This document shows positions 1-12,300 of a stretch of 64,000 nucleotides of DNA, one piece after another. The notes under the pieces are model-generated. The model was not told the DNA's origin. It made no database searches and worked only from the letters and a program-made list of their open reading frames with translations. Source of the stretch: Chiridota heheva (taxonomy: Eukaryota > Echinodermata > Holothuroidea > Apodida > Chiridotidae). Position numbers and translations under genes: made by a program. Numbering within the stretch: the first letter of the stretch is position 1; the number at the start of each line of letters is the position of its first letter. Where the stretch lies: positions 663,501 to 727,500 of the forward strand of contig JAIGNY010000077.1 of the NCBI GenBank assembly GCA_020152595.1, given 5' to 3'.

Positions 1-338
1 TTGAAGATTTGCTCATGTGATAATTTCGTTTTTTGCTCTAAAGAATATCAAATACATCTTGATCGATGATGATTTTTCAAATTTGTGCAATTTTTCACGA
101 TGAAAGCAAGCAACATCTCAATAAAAAGAAACTTGCGGAGAATTATGAACATCAGACTCAGATGTAAAAATGATTACCAGTGAAAAGAGGGCGCTTCTAC
201 CAAGTTCCTTGTATTTGATTTACTTCATAAATTCTGGTCTTTCGTCAAATCTCATCATTTCTAGCCGTGTGATGATAAACGATTCCATCTTTGTAATATA
301 TTTAATGAATCCTGGTCATCTAATAACCATTTAATCCA
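1..338. other. Unassigned AT-rich sequence
   Basis: Downstream flank of C1orf50. I see no exon, repeat array or RNA gene in it. Confidence 0.5.
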
Positions 339-769
339 TTTATTACATTCAAAAATGACACTTACATTTAGATATTAGGAAGCACATATTATTGCAATAT
401 TGAAAATACACAACATACAGCCGCCATTGACTAATTTGAATTTTACAATTGTACCCTTGGATTGTGAATTAAATAGGTACCCTCTCCCTCTGGAATGTAC
501 TATTTTACCAATCCAATCATATCATCCACTGGCACTATCATATATTCAATCAACTATTTATCAATCAATAAAACAATTTTCCAGAAGATCAGTTGCACCA
601 CAAGACTGTGAATTAGATAGGTAGGTACCCTCTCTTCTGGCATGCACACTTTGAACGAGCCAATCAGCAAATCGACTGGCACTATCATATAATCAATCAT
701 TCAATCAATTTTTCCTGAGTCCCATGGTCACTTGCACTCTGGATGGAATCTTATTTCCAACTTCATTCA
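339..769 (-). other. Probable C1orf50 3' UTR with AATAAA signal
   Basis: Downstream of the stop, the first good AATAAA on the minus strand is at 339-344 (TTTATT on the plus strand), which would give a 3' UTR of roughly 430 nt. The interval contains a diverged direct duplication: about 458-590 and 605-715 share the blocks TAGGTACCCTCTC, ACTGGCACTATCATATA and ATCAATCAAT. Cleavage position is inferred. Confidence 0.4.
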
Positions 770-1015
770 TCACTGGTCTTCACCCCTTGACCCAGATGAC
801 CCTTCTGTTTGACCTATTGGCCCTTCTATACTCAGTCCATTGAATACCGGTTTGTTCTGGTCAAAGTACTCTATACTGACTTGATTCCTAACCAGTTTTT
901 GGATTGCATCTAGGTCCTTGGATCTTTCTTCGATTTTATTGGCGGGTGTCCATGACATGTCGTACTCCAGTTTGTAATCTCCGAGAAATTCGTGGGGGCA
1001 ACTAGCTCCCCATTC
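770..1015 (-). CDS. C1orf50: C1orf50 orthologue, terminal coding exon and stop
   Basis: The exon starts at the acceptor TTTCTTCTTTCAG|GAATGG and runs 81 codons to a TGA at 770-772. It begins EWGASCPHEFLGDYKLEYD, followed by MSWTP, which is the C-terminal block of C1orf50 (human [24 protein letters not shown], as I recall). Joining it in phase 0 to the exon ending SPE restores the family sequence SPE|EWG. The last 45 residues, to ...GSRGEDQ, are polar and less conserved, as usual for this family. With the other two exons this gives 192 residues, against about 199 in human. An ATG lies inside the exon (at 958), but the splice acceptor and the conserved residues upstream of it show that it is not the start. 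Confidence 0.92.
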   Translation of the reverse strand, partial: EWGASCPHEFLGDYKLEYDMSWTPANKIEERSKDLDAIQKLVRNQVSIEYFDQNKPVFNGLSIEGPIGQTEGSSGSRGEDQ

Positions 1016-1187
1016 CTGAAAGAAGAAAGATTATCACACAATAAGTTGTATTGACAGCCGCGCAGATTAAAAGGGGGTACATCTGAGAGTCTGGGCACTC
1101 CCCTAAAAGTTGTTAAGAAAAAAACCTGTGATAGTTTTTTTAACCATAGACAGTGAGAAATCTAGTGTCCAAATTTTAGGGTTTATG

Positions 1188-1614
1188 AGATAGGCTTGCC
1201 TAGATTGATTTTATTGGATTTTCTTAATGTTTTGGTTATGCTGAATCCAAAAATGCAGAGTTCCATTTTTCTCAACATCTTCAGAGCAGCCATCTTTAAT
1301 TTCAAAATGGCCACCATATTTCATAGGAAAATGACCATAACTTTCTTATTATAGCAGCTACAGACATGATTTTGGTGGCTAATCCTATGTTTTTAATACC
1401 AACTAACTAATTTGTAATATTGCCATCAAAAATAAATGGCAGCCATATTGAATTTAAAATGGCTGCCATATTTTTATCAAAATCTCACTATAAATTGCTC
1501 TATATGTCATGTCAACAGCAGATTATGATCATTAGTTTAGTCTTATGTTTTTAATAATGACACTTTTTAATGCTGTTAATTATTACATTCATTTCAGCCA
1601 CAGTACATATATAT
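1188..1614. repeat. Left terminal inverted repeat of the 14.9-kb element
   Basis: It pairs with 15625-16050. Examples of matching blocks are TAGGCTTGCC here against the complement of GCAAGCCTA at 16038-16046, and CAGCCACAGTACATATATA at the inner end against TATATATGTACTGTGGCTG at 15626. It ends where the small inverted-repeat element at 1619 begins. Confidence 0.75.
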
Positions 1615-1618
1615 TCAC

Positions 1619-1880
1619 CACGCTAAGCGTAGCGGGATATTTACGAGAGTTATACTTACCTTCCATGCTATAAATATGCAATCTGGTCACATGACCTGAT
1701 TCTAACGCACTTCTACCTGACCCTAAAAAACGTAGTAACCAACCAAGCCCTGACCTCCATAATACCTCTACTAACCCTCATTCAACATACCACCGAGGCC
1801 TGAACGAGAGGGAAGGCAGGCGGGATGCATGGAAGGTAAGTTTAACTCTGGTAAATATCCCCGCTACGCTTAGCGGGGTA
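1619..1880. mobile_element. MITE-like element with about 50-bp inverted ends and a terminal hairpin
   Basis: The left end CGCTAAGCGTAGCGGGATAT... and the right end, read in reverse, share about 50 bp including TTATACTTACCTTCCATGC / TTAAACTTACCTTCCATGC. At the right end, CCCCGCTA-CGCT-TAGCGGGG (1859-1878) forms a perfect 8-bp stem. Immediately beyond it (1879-1930) the sequence TTACCTTCCATGCTATAAATATGCAATC repeats the left end again, so a second, truncated copy abuts the first and the junction is a palindrome of about 85 bp. Confidence 0.6.
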
Positions 1881-4800
1881 AATTTACTTCAAGTTATACC
1901 TTACCTTCCATGCTATAAATATGCAATCAGATTGCAACCGAGGATAGGAAGGAAGGGAGTTCAGTTCGCAGCACATATTTTTTTTTTTTAAATGGCTGGT
2001 ACGAAAACTCACACTAATCGAATCCCGTTTAAAGGACGAAATTCCTTCTCCTCTTAAGGATGAAAGACCTCAGAGTGGGAAGTATTAAAACATAGTAAAA
2101 CCACGTCTAGTCACAGTCAAACCGAACAAGGCACCATTCGTTGACAGTAACGGAGGCAAACATCGAATGAACTTGAGCTAAAAACTCAGAAAAACAAGTC
2201 AACCTGAGGAGCGTTTGGACACAATATAAATATCAACAAAGTGTCTACAAAAAACGCCACAAACCACACCGGATTCGTCCCAAGACGGAACCGGCTAGTA
2301 AAGTACGATTGGGAAAGAAGCATGTACCAACTAAAACGAATTGAAGAAATCCCGGACAAGGGAAAAATTTGTAAGCGCGTAACCGCGTGAGAGCAAAAGT
2401 TAGCGGGGTAAACACGAACGTTGAAAAGTGAGTCAGACCAAAAACAAGAGAAAAACCGCGAAAAGCATTTTTCCGAACGACGGCACAAGAGATCCCGTGA
2501 AAAGAGGTTATGCTCCGAACCCGAGTGCATACCGCGGTCGTCCTATAAACAGTTCAGACTACTTGAAAAGAAAGTTACTGGACGATCTAATGGAGAAAAA
2601 TGTCACATGACACACTACGAAGAGATCTCTATGTAACTTTTCAGTGGTCGCGAGTCAAAGACCGTAGACCCAACTGGAAAAACCTCGGTGGATAGCTGCA
2701 AGTTATCCCAGAGCTCATGACTGAACCAAGTTTGAGAGAGGGCCCACCTCCACAGCGGGGAGGGGGGTGAACAATCTCTCAGAAAAGCCATGCTACATCG
2801 AGGAAAGGCGGACTTAGGCCACACCATCAAATGAAGCGCTCCGGGACTGAGATGCAGTCCGCCAGAGCCCGGGAAAGAGACAAAAATTGTCCCTGACCCG
2901 AGGCCCGTACGCGGAGCCTGCAAGGTCTCGAGCAGCCGAGGGAACCGCAGTGAGCCGGGAAAAGTGAGCGCTATCGGCCGTACGTCGCCTAGCGTAGCAT
3001 ACTTGGTACTAGCATGAAAGGCGGAAAACGTAACCCACATAGTTGAGTTCTGAAGAAAACAAAAGCTTTGACCCTGAAACCTGCAGGTCAGGAGTAAGGA
3101 CGCAAAGAAAAGATAGCTTGCGATCATCCACGCATGCGGACAGACCTACGTCTGGGAGACCGAAAAAGGTCCTGATCGCTCTGGTCACCTACAGGAAGAA
3201 CACCCATCAAGTGGGGGTTCCGCTGAAACGAGACGATAGTGATCTTGTACTCGTAGTCCAAGGTGAGCGGCCATAAGGCTGGCATAGTTCGTCCTGCGCC
3301 GAGACGAGAGGAACGATTCCAGAAAACTCTTGAAGGCCGTTCCTATTTGTCTGAAAAGGAGACCACAACAGTGGCGCAAAAACGGCGCGAAACCGAAAAA
3401 GCCTCGCTCAGCACTAGCGGTAAAAAGGTGAACAGAAAAACCCCGACATTCCGCCCGTTGAAAAAGGTCAAGTACCCGTCCAAGTTTCCGTCATAAGGGG
3501 CACAAGAAAATCTACCTCCATCAAGACGCATCCGTCGGCACTGACAATGAAATCTGACGGATGAAAACTTCGTTCCTCACACCAGGTGGGAGCATCCGCA
3601 CCACCACCAAAGGGGGTGGCCACCGACTAAACGTGTACAGCGGAGGTACGGAATGACACTATCTGCAGTCCAGAAAAACCGCCGACCCTGAGCAAAAGTT
3701 GTTTAAACTTTACTGACCAAAAACCAATGGCTAGCGAATTAAAAAGCGGGCCGTTATATAAAACGTTTACAAGAAGGGATGCCAACCGTGTAAGGCTATA
3801 GAGCTGTGAGACGGTTATGGGATGTAAGACCGCGGAGCCATACAACATAGTCGATGGCACCCAAGCGGTGTCTGAAAAGTGGAGCAGTTGCGGATCCGCG
3901 TAGCTCGAGGCCACACCTATCAACAGCGAAACTTGTCGAAGAAGGTGACTGGAAAAGGTGTTAAGGTACAACGTAGAGTAACAACCTTGAAACCGGGAAG
4001 CCTACGGCTACGGGCGTGGAGAAAACTAATACTGTATGTCTGTACGGGTAGTTAAGTAACAAGCCGTAAAACCGCATGGAAACTGCTTTAAGAAGGTGTA
4101 AAGTATGGAATGAACCATGCCGTTGTTGGTAATAGCTACCCCAAACGTGAGGTTGTCTATCAAAAGGACACCTAGTGTCAAGAAAAGTATCCTTCATGGA
4201 GTTAATATTGACAGGGGGGGTGTAACGTACTACGCCAACCGGATGAGTCATAAACCCCAGCACTGGTGTTGAAATCACGAAAAAGTTGACGTCCTGTGTA
4301 TACTACACGGACCGTTAATTCCGTTAAACACTCTTCAACACGGAGCTGAGAAGCGCGTGGCTACTAGGGGGACTTACGCCGTACAAAGTATGCAACCCCG
4401 TTAAGTATCATAGAGCCGTAATGGGTCTACAAAGGCGTCAGCATAACAAGTAAAATCCACTAGTCATCCGCCAAGTTTGTACAAAAGAACCGTCTAGGCC
4501 TACGATAGCGTTAACGTACTACATCCGTAACGTAAGTCGTTACCTCAGTGTACTTCTATTCACTGCGGAGCCACCAAGTAAAAGGCTACGTGTAGGGAAG
4601 TTGTACTCAGTACGCATTCCTGTAGAGAATAGTTAAAAATATACCGGGGCCATATGGAATACGGAAGAGTTCACGTGCTACGCAAGCTATACGAGTCGTA
4701 AACTTAGTTTGTTTCATCACGGAGCTCTGAAACTGGTAGCCTGCGTGGGGAAAAGGGGACTACCGTCGTACTCAGTACGTGTCCCGGTAAGAAAAACGGC

Positions 4801-5436
4801 CGTGGAACTCTGTAGCTCATGGCTACTGGTCCTCTATCACACAGCTGCGCTGCTGGTGTAGGCCGTTAACTCCATTTGTATATAATCACTACGGAGCAAC
4901 GTAACCGGTGGCTACGCGTGGGGGACTACCGCCGAACGCTAAAAGCGTCCCGGTAAGAAAGACGACCGCGGAATACCGCAGCACGCGGCTAACAGTCGCA
5001 ATATCCGGATGTTCCGTTACCCGGGTTTATCGTAAGTTGTACGTAAAAAACGTGTCAATATCTGTATAACTTGAGTGGAACGTCTCGTTCGACGCAAAAA
5101 TCATATTCAGAGTAGTTTGAACGTTCGTGGAACTATGTAACACAAAGAAAATGGCTCTCGTGATGGTATGCCTCCCGTAGAGATGGATTTCTTATCACCC
5201 GGGCACTAGGCCTCGAAACCTAAACAAGCGCTTACACGCGACGCATCCTGGGAGCGTAACGTACCGACAAACGGGGACTTGTCCTCGTGTCCATAATACT
5301 GGTCAAAATCTATGCGGAACCGTGACGTTCAACGCGGAAATCTCATCAAGTCAGCTCACACGGACGTGAAGAAGGAATAGCTCTCCTAAGATTGTTACTG
5401 TCACCTGACCATGTAGCTAAAAAGCTAAAGGGTATA
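1881..5436. other. CpG-rich, purine-biased block of unknown nature
   Basis: This stretch differs clearly from its surroundings: CpG, CGT and GTAC are frequent and the plus strand is rich in A and G. No frame stays open beyond 170 codons and I recognise no domain. Short frames such as 2428-2610 (...RGYAPNPSAYRGRPINSSDY...) look protein-like but have no start or context. From about 3800 to 5000 there are degenerate repeats with the core CGGAGC (for example 4341, 4566, 4720 and 4891, spaced 150-225 bp) and the block GGGGACTACCG(C/T)CG followed by TCCCGGTAAGAAA. It occupies the place that the 3' half of the gene would have in an inverted copy of the right half, so it may be an insertion. Confidence 0.4.
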
Positions 5437-5637
5437 CTTCTTCAATGGCGATGTTGGGTCTTTAGCTCCATCATTATTTCTGATTTGGTTTTTGGTATTA
5501 AGAAGGTATGATCAATAGCATACAGAGAGCAAGGAACAATCATCAAACTGTTTTTCTTAGACCAAGTTCTGGCCTGCTACTCTGAATGATAAGAAACCTT
5601 GACAAAAGATTCCTTTCTTCCCTTAACTTGATCACTT
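5437..5637 (-). pseudogene. Inverted fragment of the element's own gene
   Basis: Read on the minus strand, this matches 14032-14279, including the coding words for AAGTTAAGGGAAG, TCTTTTGTCAAGGTTTC and AGCAGGCCAGAACTT. The right copy encodes NLLSRFLII...SRPELRLRKTI. The left copy lacks about 30 bp near its 3' end and has several stops. It shows that part of the gene exists twice in opposite orientation within one element. Confidence 0.7.
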
Positions 5638-6273
5638 TATTCACAATCTCAAGCCATTATATCACGGATAGAAGATACAGGATTCGGAGTATGCATACCA
5701 GACTTTGTCAAGAGAGACATATCCTGCTGTTTTTGCAGTGGATAACATTGATTTTTTTAGACGACACGCCATGTGGCAAGGACACCCTCTATGGAACACT
5801 TATCGTCATGTGCCAGAAAGACAATAGCAACAACGACATTGATGATACATTTAACACACCACTGCGTATACCAGATACATTAGCAACTAATCCACCTCAG
5901 CTACAAGCAGGCAACTAACATATGTCTACGTCCAATAAAGTTTGAACAAACACAATACCAGTGTGAAAATGAACCTGACAAAGACTACAGCAAGATATAA
6001 GCTTGAATTAGCTATGTAACAAATAAAGTTGACGTGTGTGCTGAATCCCATACATTACAAGAGATGACAGATTTAAATGAAGATATATTGTCACCAAAGC
6101 AGCCGTGTCTTACAAAGACAAAAGTGATGCCAACATGGGCTGCAACTCGGTGATTGGTCCTTCGATCTTTAGGTCAGCAAGTAGATGGAGGTTATAGTGA
6201 AGTGGTCACCCATCTTTTCAAGTCACCTTCAACAGATATGACTACCCACTATACAGTGCTGCCATTTACCCAA
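5638..6273. other. Unassigned interior of the element
   Basis: A 110-codon frame (5586-5918) covers part of it but overlaps the inverted fragment and shows no family match. No repeats seen until the 27-bp array. Confidence 0.4.
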
Positions 6274-6435
6274 GAGATATCTGCCTGTGTAGTTGGTCCT
6301 CACATATCTGCCTGTGTAGTTGGTCCTCAGATATCTGCCTGCGTAGTTGGTCCTCACATATCTGCCTGTGTAGTTGGTCCTCACATATCTGCCTGTGTAC
6401 TTGGTCCTCACATATCTGCCGGTGTAGTTGGTCCT
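6274..6435 (+). repeat. 27-bp tandem array, 6 copies
   Basis: Unit CACATATCTGCCTGTGTAGT + TGGTCCT, with a few substitutions. Because 27 is a multiple of three it gives an open frame repeating ISACVVGPH, which I read as a by-product. Confidence 0.9.
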
Positions 6436-6487
6436 CAGAGACAAACCATCATAACTTTGGACATGAAACTTGTATGAACGGGCCATA

Positions 6488-7306
6488 AAGCTACAGCTGT
6501 CAGGAGGATGTTTATGGATCATGAGGCCTGGAGCTACAGCAGTCAGGAGGATGTCCATGGATCATGAGGCCTGGAGCTACAGCAGTCAGGAGGATGTCCA
6601 TGAATCATGAGGCCTGGAGCTACAGCAGTCAGAAGGATGTCCATTAATTATGAGGCCTGGAGCTACAGCAGTCAGGAGGATGTCCATGAATCATGAGGCC
6701 TGGAGCTACAGCAGTCAGGAGGATGTCCATGGGTCCTGAGGCCTGGAGTTACAGCAGTCAGGAGGATGTCCATGGATCATGAGGCCTGGAGCTACAGCAG
6801 TCAGGAGTATGTCAATGGATCCTAAGGCCTGGAGCTGTAGCAGTCAGGAGGATGTCCATGGATCCTGAGGCCTGGAGCTACAGCAGTCAGGAGGATGTCC
6901 ATGGATCATGAGGTCTGGAGCTACAGCTGTCAGGAGGATGTCCATGGATCCTGAGGCCTGGAGCTACAGCAGTCAGGAGGATGTCCATGGATCCTGAGGC
7001 CTGGAGCTACAGCTGTCAGGAGGATGTCCATGAATCATGAGGCCTGGAGCTACAGCAGTAAGGAGGATCTTCCTGGATCATGAGGCCTGGAGCTACAGCA
7101 GTCAGGAGGATGTCCATGGATCATGAGGCCTGGAGCTACAGCTGTCAGGAGGATGTCCATGAATCATGAGGCCTGGAGCTACAGCAGTAAGGAGGATCTT
7201 CCTGGATCCTGAGGCCTGGAGCTACAGCAGTCAGGAGGTTGTCCATGGATCATGAGGCCTGGAGCTACAGCAGTCAGGAGGATGTTCATGGATCATAAGG
7301 CCTGGA
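6488..7306 (+). repeat. 43-bp tandem array, about 19 copies
   Basis: Unit AGGCCTGGAGCTACAGCAGT followed by CAGGAGGATGTCCATGGATCATG-type sequence. Copies differ by substitutions (GCAGT/GCTGT, GATCATG/GATCCTG), often in alternating subtypes, which suggests higher-order amplification. Confidence 0.9.
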
Positions 7307-7652
7307 GAGCTTCATGTTTGTATGGTAGCACTACATGCACTTGGGAAAAACCTTGAAGGAAGTGGTCTTGGTACACTGGCGATAGAGAAAGGTGTGTATT
7401 CAGCTGCCGCCATAATAATAAATAATACAATATATTTATGAAGCGCCTTCCCTGTAAAATACAACCCCAAAAATACAACCTCTATAAAAAGCATAAAAAA
7501 TACAATGCAAAGATAAATACACAAAGGCAGTCTGGACCCTGCTGTGTTAGAGAGATGCAGCAAACTAAAATTAAATTTCCACGACAGAAGCGTTGACATA
7601 AAGATTGCATATGAGAAAGTCTCTGCTGCTTATGCTGACAACGTGAAGACAA
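7307..7652 (+). other. Gene remnant interrupted by a LINE-tail-like insert
   Basis: The first 90 bases can be read as HYMHLGKTLKEVVLVHW, resembling an upstream segment of the transposon gene family described below (from memory, low certainty). About 7405-7470, ATAATAATAAATAATACAAT then TTATGAAGCGCCTTCC, resembles the reversed 3' tail of L2-like LINEs, compare TATATAGCGCTTATATT near 33518. Confidence 0.3.
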
Positions 7653-8808
7653 GCTGGAGAAGAAGCCCGACGAGGAGCTAGCAGCGTGGATGGACACCTA
7701 CATGCAGAAGTTGGAGAAGAAGCCCGACGGGGAGCTTGCAACGTGGATGGACACCTATATGCAGCAGGTTGGAGAAGAAGCCTGACAGGGAGCTAGCACC
7801 GTGGATGGACACCTACATGCAGCAGGTTGGAGAAGAAGCCCGACGGGAAGCTAGCATTGTGGATGGACACCTACATGCAGCAGGTTGGAGAAGAAGCCCG
7901 AAGGGGAGCTAGCAGCGTGGATGGACACCTACATGCAGCAGATTGGAGAAGAAGCCCGACGGGGAGCTAGCTACGTGGATGGACACCTATGTGCAGCAGG
8001 TTGCAGAAGAAGCCCGACGGGGAGCTAGCAACGTGGATGGACACCTACATGCAGCAGGTTGGAGAAGAAGCCTGACGGGGAGCTAGCAACGTGGATGAAC
8101 ACCTACATGCAGCAGGTTGGAGAAGAAGCCTGACGGGGAGCTAGCAGCGTGGATGGACACCTACATGCAGCAGGTTGGAAAAGAAGCCCAACGGGGAGCT
8201 AGCAGCGTGGATGGACACCTACATGCAGCAGGTTGGAGAAGAAGCTCAACAGGGAGCTAGCAATGTGGATGGACACCTTACATGCAGCAGGTTGGAAAAG
8301 AAGCCTGACGGGGAGCTAGCAACGTGGATGGACACCTACATGCAGCAGGTCGGAGAAGAAGCCTGACGGGGAGCTAGCACCGTGGATGGACACCTAAATG
8401 CAGCAGGTTGGAGAAGAAGCCCGACGGGGAGCTAGCAGCGTGGATGGACACCTACATGCAGCAGGTTGGAGAAGCTCGACGGGGAGCTAGCAGCGTGGAT
8501 GGACACCTGCATGCAGCAGGTTGGAGAAGAAGCCCGACGGGGAGCTAGCAGCATGGATGGACACCTACATGCAGCAGGTTGGAGAAGAAGCCCGACGGGG
8601 AGCTAGCAACGTGGATGGACACCTACATGCAGCAGGTTGGAGAAGAAGCCTGACGAGGAGCTAGCAGCGTGGATGGACACCTACATGCAGCAGGTTGGAG
8701 TAGAAGCCCGACGGGGAGCTAGCAACGTGGATGGACACCTACATGCAGCAGGTTGGAGAAGAAGCCCGACGGGGAGCTAGCAACGTGGATGGACACCTAC
8801 ATGCAGCG
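7653..8808 (+). repeat. 58-bp tandem array, about 20 copies, derived from coding sequence
   Basis: Unit: GTTGGAGAAGAAGCCCGACG, GGGAGCTAGCAGCGTGGATG, GACACCTACATGCAGCAG. One frame of the unit reads LEKKPDGELATWMDTYMQQ. The last copy ends ...MDTYMQ and runs directly into RVEVLLRIIKGCRKG, which looks like the continuing gene, so the array seems to be an expansion of an exon segment. 58 is not a multiple of three, so each copy shifts frame. Confidence 0.9.
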
Positions 8809-9307
8809 AGTCGAAGTGCTCTTGCGCATCATCAAGGGATGTCGCAAAGGTATCATGAAGAATATCTGGTGTCACTTGATGATCAAGTGAAATACTTCTT
8901 CCAATTTGACCTATATATTAAAGTATGCCTAGATGATTCCAGTATACTTAGCATAGACAGTTGAAGGCAAAAGATGAAGAAGGATGGCAGATGCTACAGG
9001 ATGGTAATTTTTGTGTAAGCAAGTCCAATGTACAGATCACTGCCCTATTTTCTGATCAGGCATTAAACCAATGGAATAAGGATCTGAAGATTTGGATCGG
9101 GCAATAGCCACTGCACCCTACTTGTCCAAGGTTCCAAAAAGGCTTCCCAACCACTCATCAGTACCACCACCTTGTCGGCAACACACCAATCAGACAAGCA
9201 AATCATGCCAAGAAACTTAAAGATGCGATCTTTAAACACTGTGGGGAAACCCATTCATAAACAACACACCTCTCAGGAATATCTTTCGTCTGTTTTAATC
9301 CCAGAAC
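8809..9307 (+). pseudogene. Middle part of the element's gene (broken)
   Basis: Reading across frames gives RVEVLLRIIKG, then DDQVKYFFQFDLYIKV, then AKDEEGWQMLQDGNFCVSKS and FSDQALNQWNKDLK. I recall a large repetitive family of uncharacterised proteins in marine invertebrate genomes with segments of this type in the same order: a YFF...D segment, then a short GNFVV...DQA..Q.NK segment. Frameshifts separate the pieces. After this the 41-bp array begins. Confidence 0.5.
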
Positions 9308-12300
9308 CAGCCAAGACTGACATACTCACTGGAACACAGAAGGGGGCTGACTGACATACTCACTGGAACACAGAAGGGAGCTGAGCCAAGACTGACATAC
9401 TCACTGGAACACGGAAGGGAGCTGAGCCAAGACTGACATATTCACTGGAACACAGAAGGGAGCTGAGCCAAGACTGACATACTCACTGGAACACAGAAGG
9501 GAGCTGAGCCAAGACTGACATACTCACTGGAACACAGAATGGAGCTGAGCCAAGACTGACATACTAACTGGAACACAGAAGGGGCTGAGCCAAGACTGAC
9601 ATACTCACTGGAACACAGATGGGAGCTGAGCCAAGACTGACATATTCACTGGAACACAAAAGGGGCTGAGCCAAGACTGACATACTCACTGGAACAAAAA
9701 GGGGACTGAGCCAAGACTGACATACTCACCGGAACACAGAATGAAGCTGAGCCAAGACTGACATACTCACTGGAACACAGAAGGGAGCTGAGCCAAGACT
9801 GACATACTCACTGGAACACAGAGGGGAGCTGAGCCAAGACTGACATACTCACTGAAACACAGAATGGAGCTGAGCCAAGACTGACATACTAACTGGAACA
9901 CAGAAGGGGCTAAGCCAAGACTGACATACTTACTAAAACACAGAAGGGGGCTGAGCCGAGACTGACATACTCACTGGAACACAGAAAGGGGCTGAGCCAA
10001 GACTGACATACTCACTAGAACACAGAAGGGGGCTAACCCAAGACTGGCATACTCACTGGAACTCAGAAGGGGGCTGACTGACATACTCACTGGTACACAG
10101 AGGGGAGCTGAGCCAAGACTGACATACTCACTGGAACACAGAAGGGAGCTGAGCCAAGACTGACATACTTACTGAACACAGAATGGAGCTGAGCCAAGAC
10201 TGACATACTAACTGGAACACAGAAGGGGCTGAGCCAAGACTGACATACTCACTAGAACACAGAAGGGGGCTGAGCTGAGACTGGCATACTCAGTGGAACA
10301 CAGAAGGGGGCTGACTGACATACTCACTAAAACACAGAAAGGGGCTGAGCCAAGACTGACATACTCACTAGAACACAGAAGGGGGCTGAATTGAGACTGG
10401 CATACTCACTGGAACACAGAAGGGGGCTGACTGACATACTCACTGGTACACAGAAGGGAGCTGAGCCAAGACTGACATACTCACTGGAACACAGAAGGGA
10501 GCTGAGCCAAGACTGACATACTTACTGGAACACATAAGGGAGCTGAGTCAAGACTGACATACTCACTAGAACACAGAAGGGGGCTGAGCTAAGACTGACA
10601 TACTCACTGGATCACAGAATGGGGCTGAGCCAAGACTGACATACTCACTGGAACACAGAAGGGAGCTGAGCCAAGACTGACATACTTACTGGAACACAGA
10701 AGGGAGCTGAGCCAAGACTGACATACTTACTGGAACACATAAGGGAGCTGAGCTAAGACTGACATACTCACTGGATCACAGAAGGGGGCTGAGCTAAGAC
10801 TGACATACTCACTGGAACACAGAATGGGGCTGAGCCAAGACTGACATACTCACTGGATCACAGAAGGGGGCTGAGCTAAGACTGACATACTTACTGGAAC
10901 ACAGAAGGGAGCTGAGCCAAGACTGACATACTTACTGGAACACAGAAGGGGCTGAGCTAAGACTGACATACTCACTAGAACACAGAAGGAGGCTGAGCCA
11001 AGACTGACATACTCACTGGAACACAGAATGGGGCTGAGCCAAGACTGACATACTCACTGTAACACAGAAGGGAGCTGAGCCAAGACTGACATACTTACTG
11101 GAACACAGAAGGGAGCTGAGCCAAGACTGACATACTTACTGGAACACAGAAGGGAGCTGAGCCAAGACTGACATACTTACTGGAACACAGAAGGGGGCTG
11201 AGCTAAGACTGACATACTCACTGGAACACAGAAGGGGGCTGAGCTAAGACTGACATACTCACTGGATCACAGAAGGAGGCTGAGCCAAGACTGACATACT
11301 CACTGGAACACAGAAGGGGGCTGAGCCAAGACTGACATACTCACTGGAACACAGAAGGGGGCTGAGCCAAGACTGACATACTCACTGGAACACAGAAGGG
11401 AGCTGAGCCAAGACTGACATACTCACTGGAACACAGAAGGGAGCTGAGCCAAGACTGACATACTCACTGGAACACAGAAGGGAGCTGAGCCAAGACTGAC
11501 ATACTTACTGGAACACAGAAGGGGCTGAGCCAAGACTGACATACTTACTGGAACACAGAAGGGGGCTGAGCTAAGACTGACATACTCACTGGAACACAGA
11601 AGGGAGCTGAGCCAAGACTGACATACTTACTGGATCACAGAATGGGGCTGAGCCAAGACTGACATACTCACTGGAACACAGAAGGGAGCTGAGCCAAGAC
11701 TGACATACTTACTGGAACACAGAAGGGAGCTGAGCCAAGACTGACATACTTACTGGAACACAGAAGGGAGCTGAGCCAAGACTGACATACTTACTGGAAC
11801 ACAGAAGGGGGCTGAGCTAAGACTGACATACTCACTGGAACACAGAAGGGGGCTGAGCTAAGACTGACATACTCACTGGATCACAGAATGGGGCTGAGCC
11901 AAGACTGACATACTCACTGGAACACAGAAGGGAGCTGAGCCAAGACTGACATACTTACTGGAACACAGAAGGGAGCTGAGCCAAGACTGACATACTTACT
12001 GGAACACATAAGGGAGCTGAGCCAAGACTGACATACTTACTGGAACACAGAAGGGAGCTGAGCCAAGACTGACATACTTACTGGAACACAGAAGGGGGCT
12101 GAGCTAAGACTGACATACTCACTAGAACACAGAAGGGGGCTGAGCTAAGACTGACATACTCACTGGATCACAGAATGGGGCTGAGCCAAGACTGACATAC
12201 TCACTGGATCACAGAATGGGGCTGAGCCAAGACTGACATACTCACTGGAACACAGAAGGGAGCTGAGCCAAGACTGACATACTCACTGGAACACAGAAGG

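Noticed and set aside
2186-4278. Several 60-170 codon frames on both strands of the CpG-rich block
   Set aside because: GC-richness lengthens chance frames; starts, splice sites and family matches are missing. Kept only as an unassigned block.
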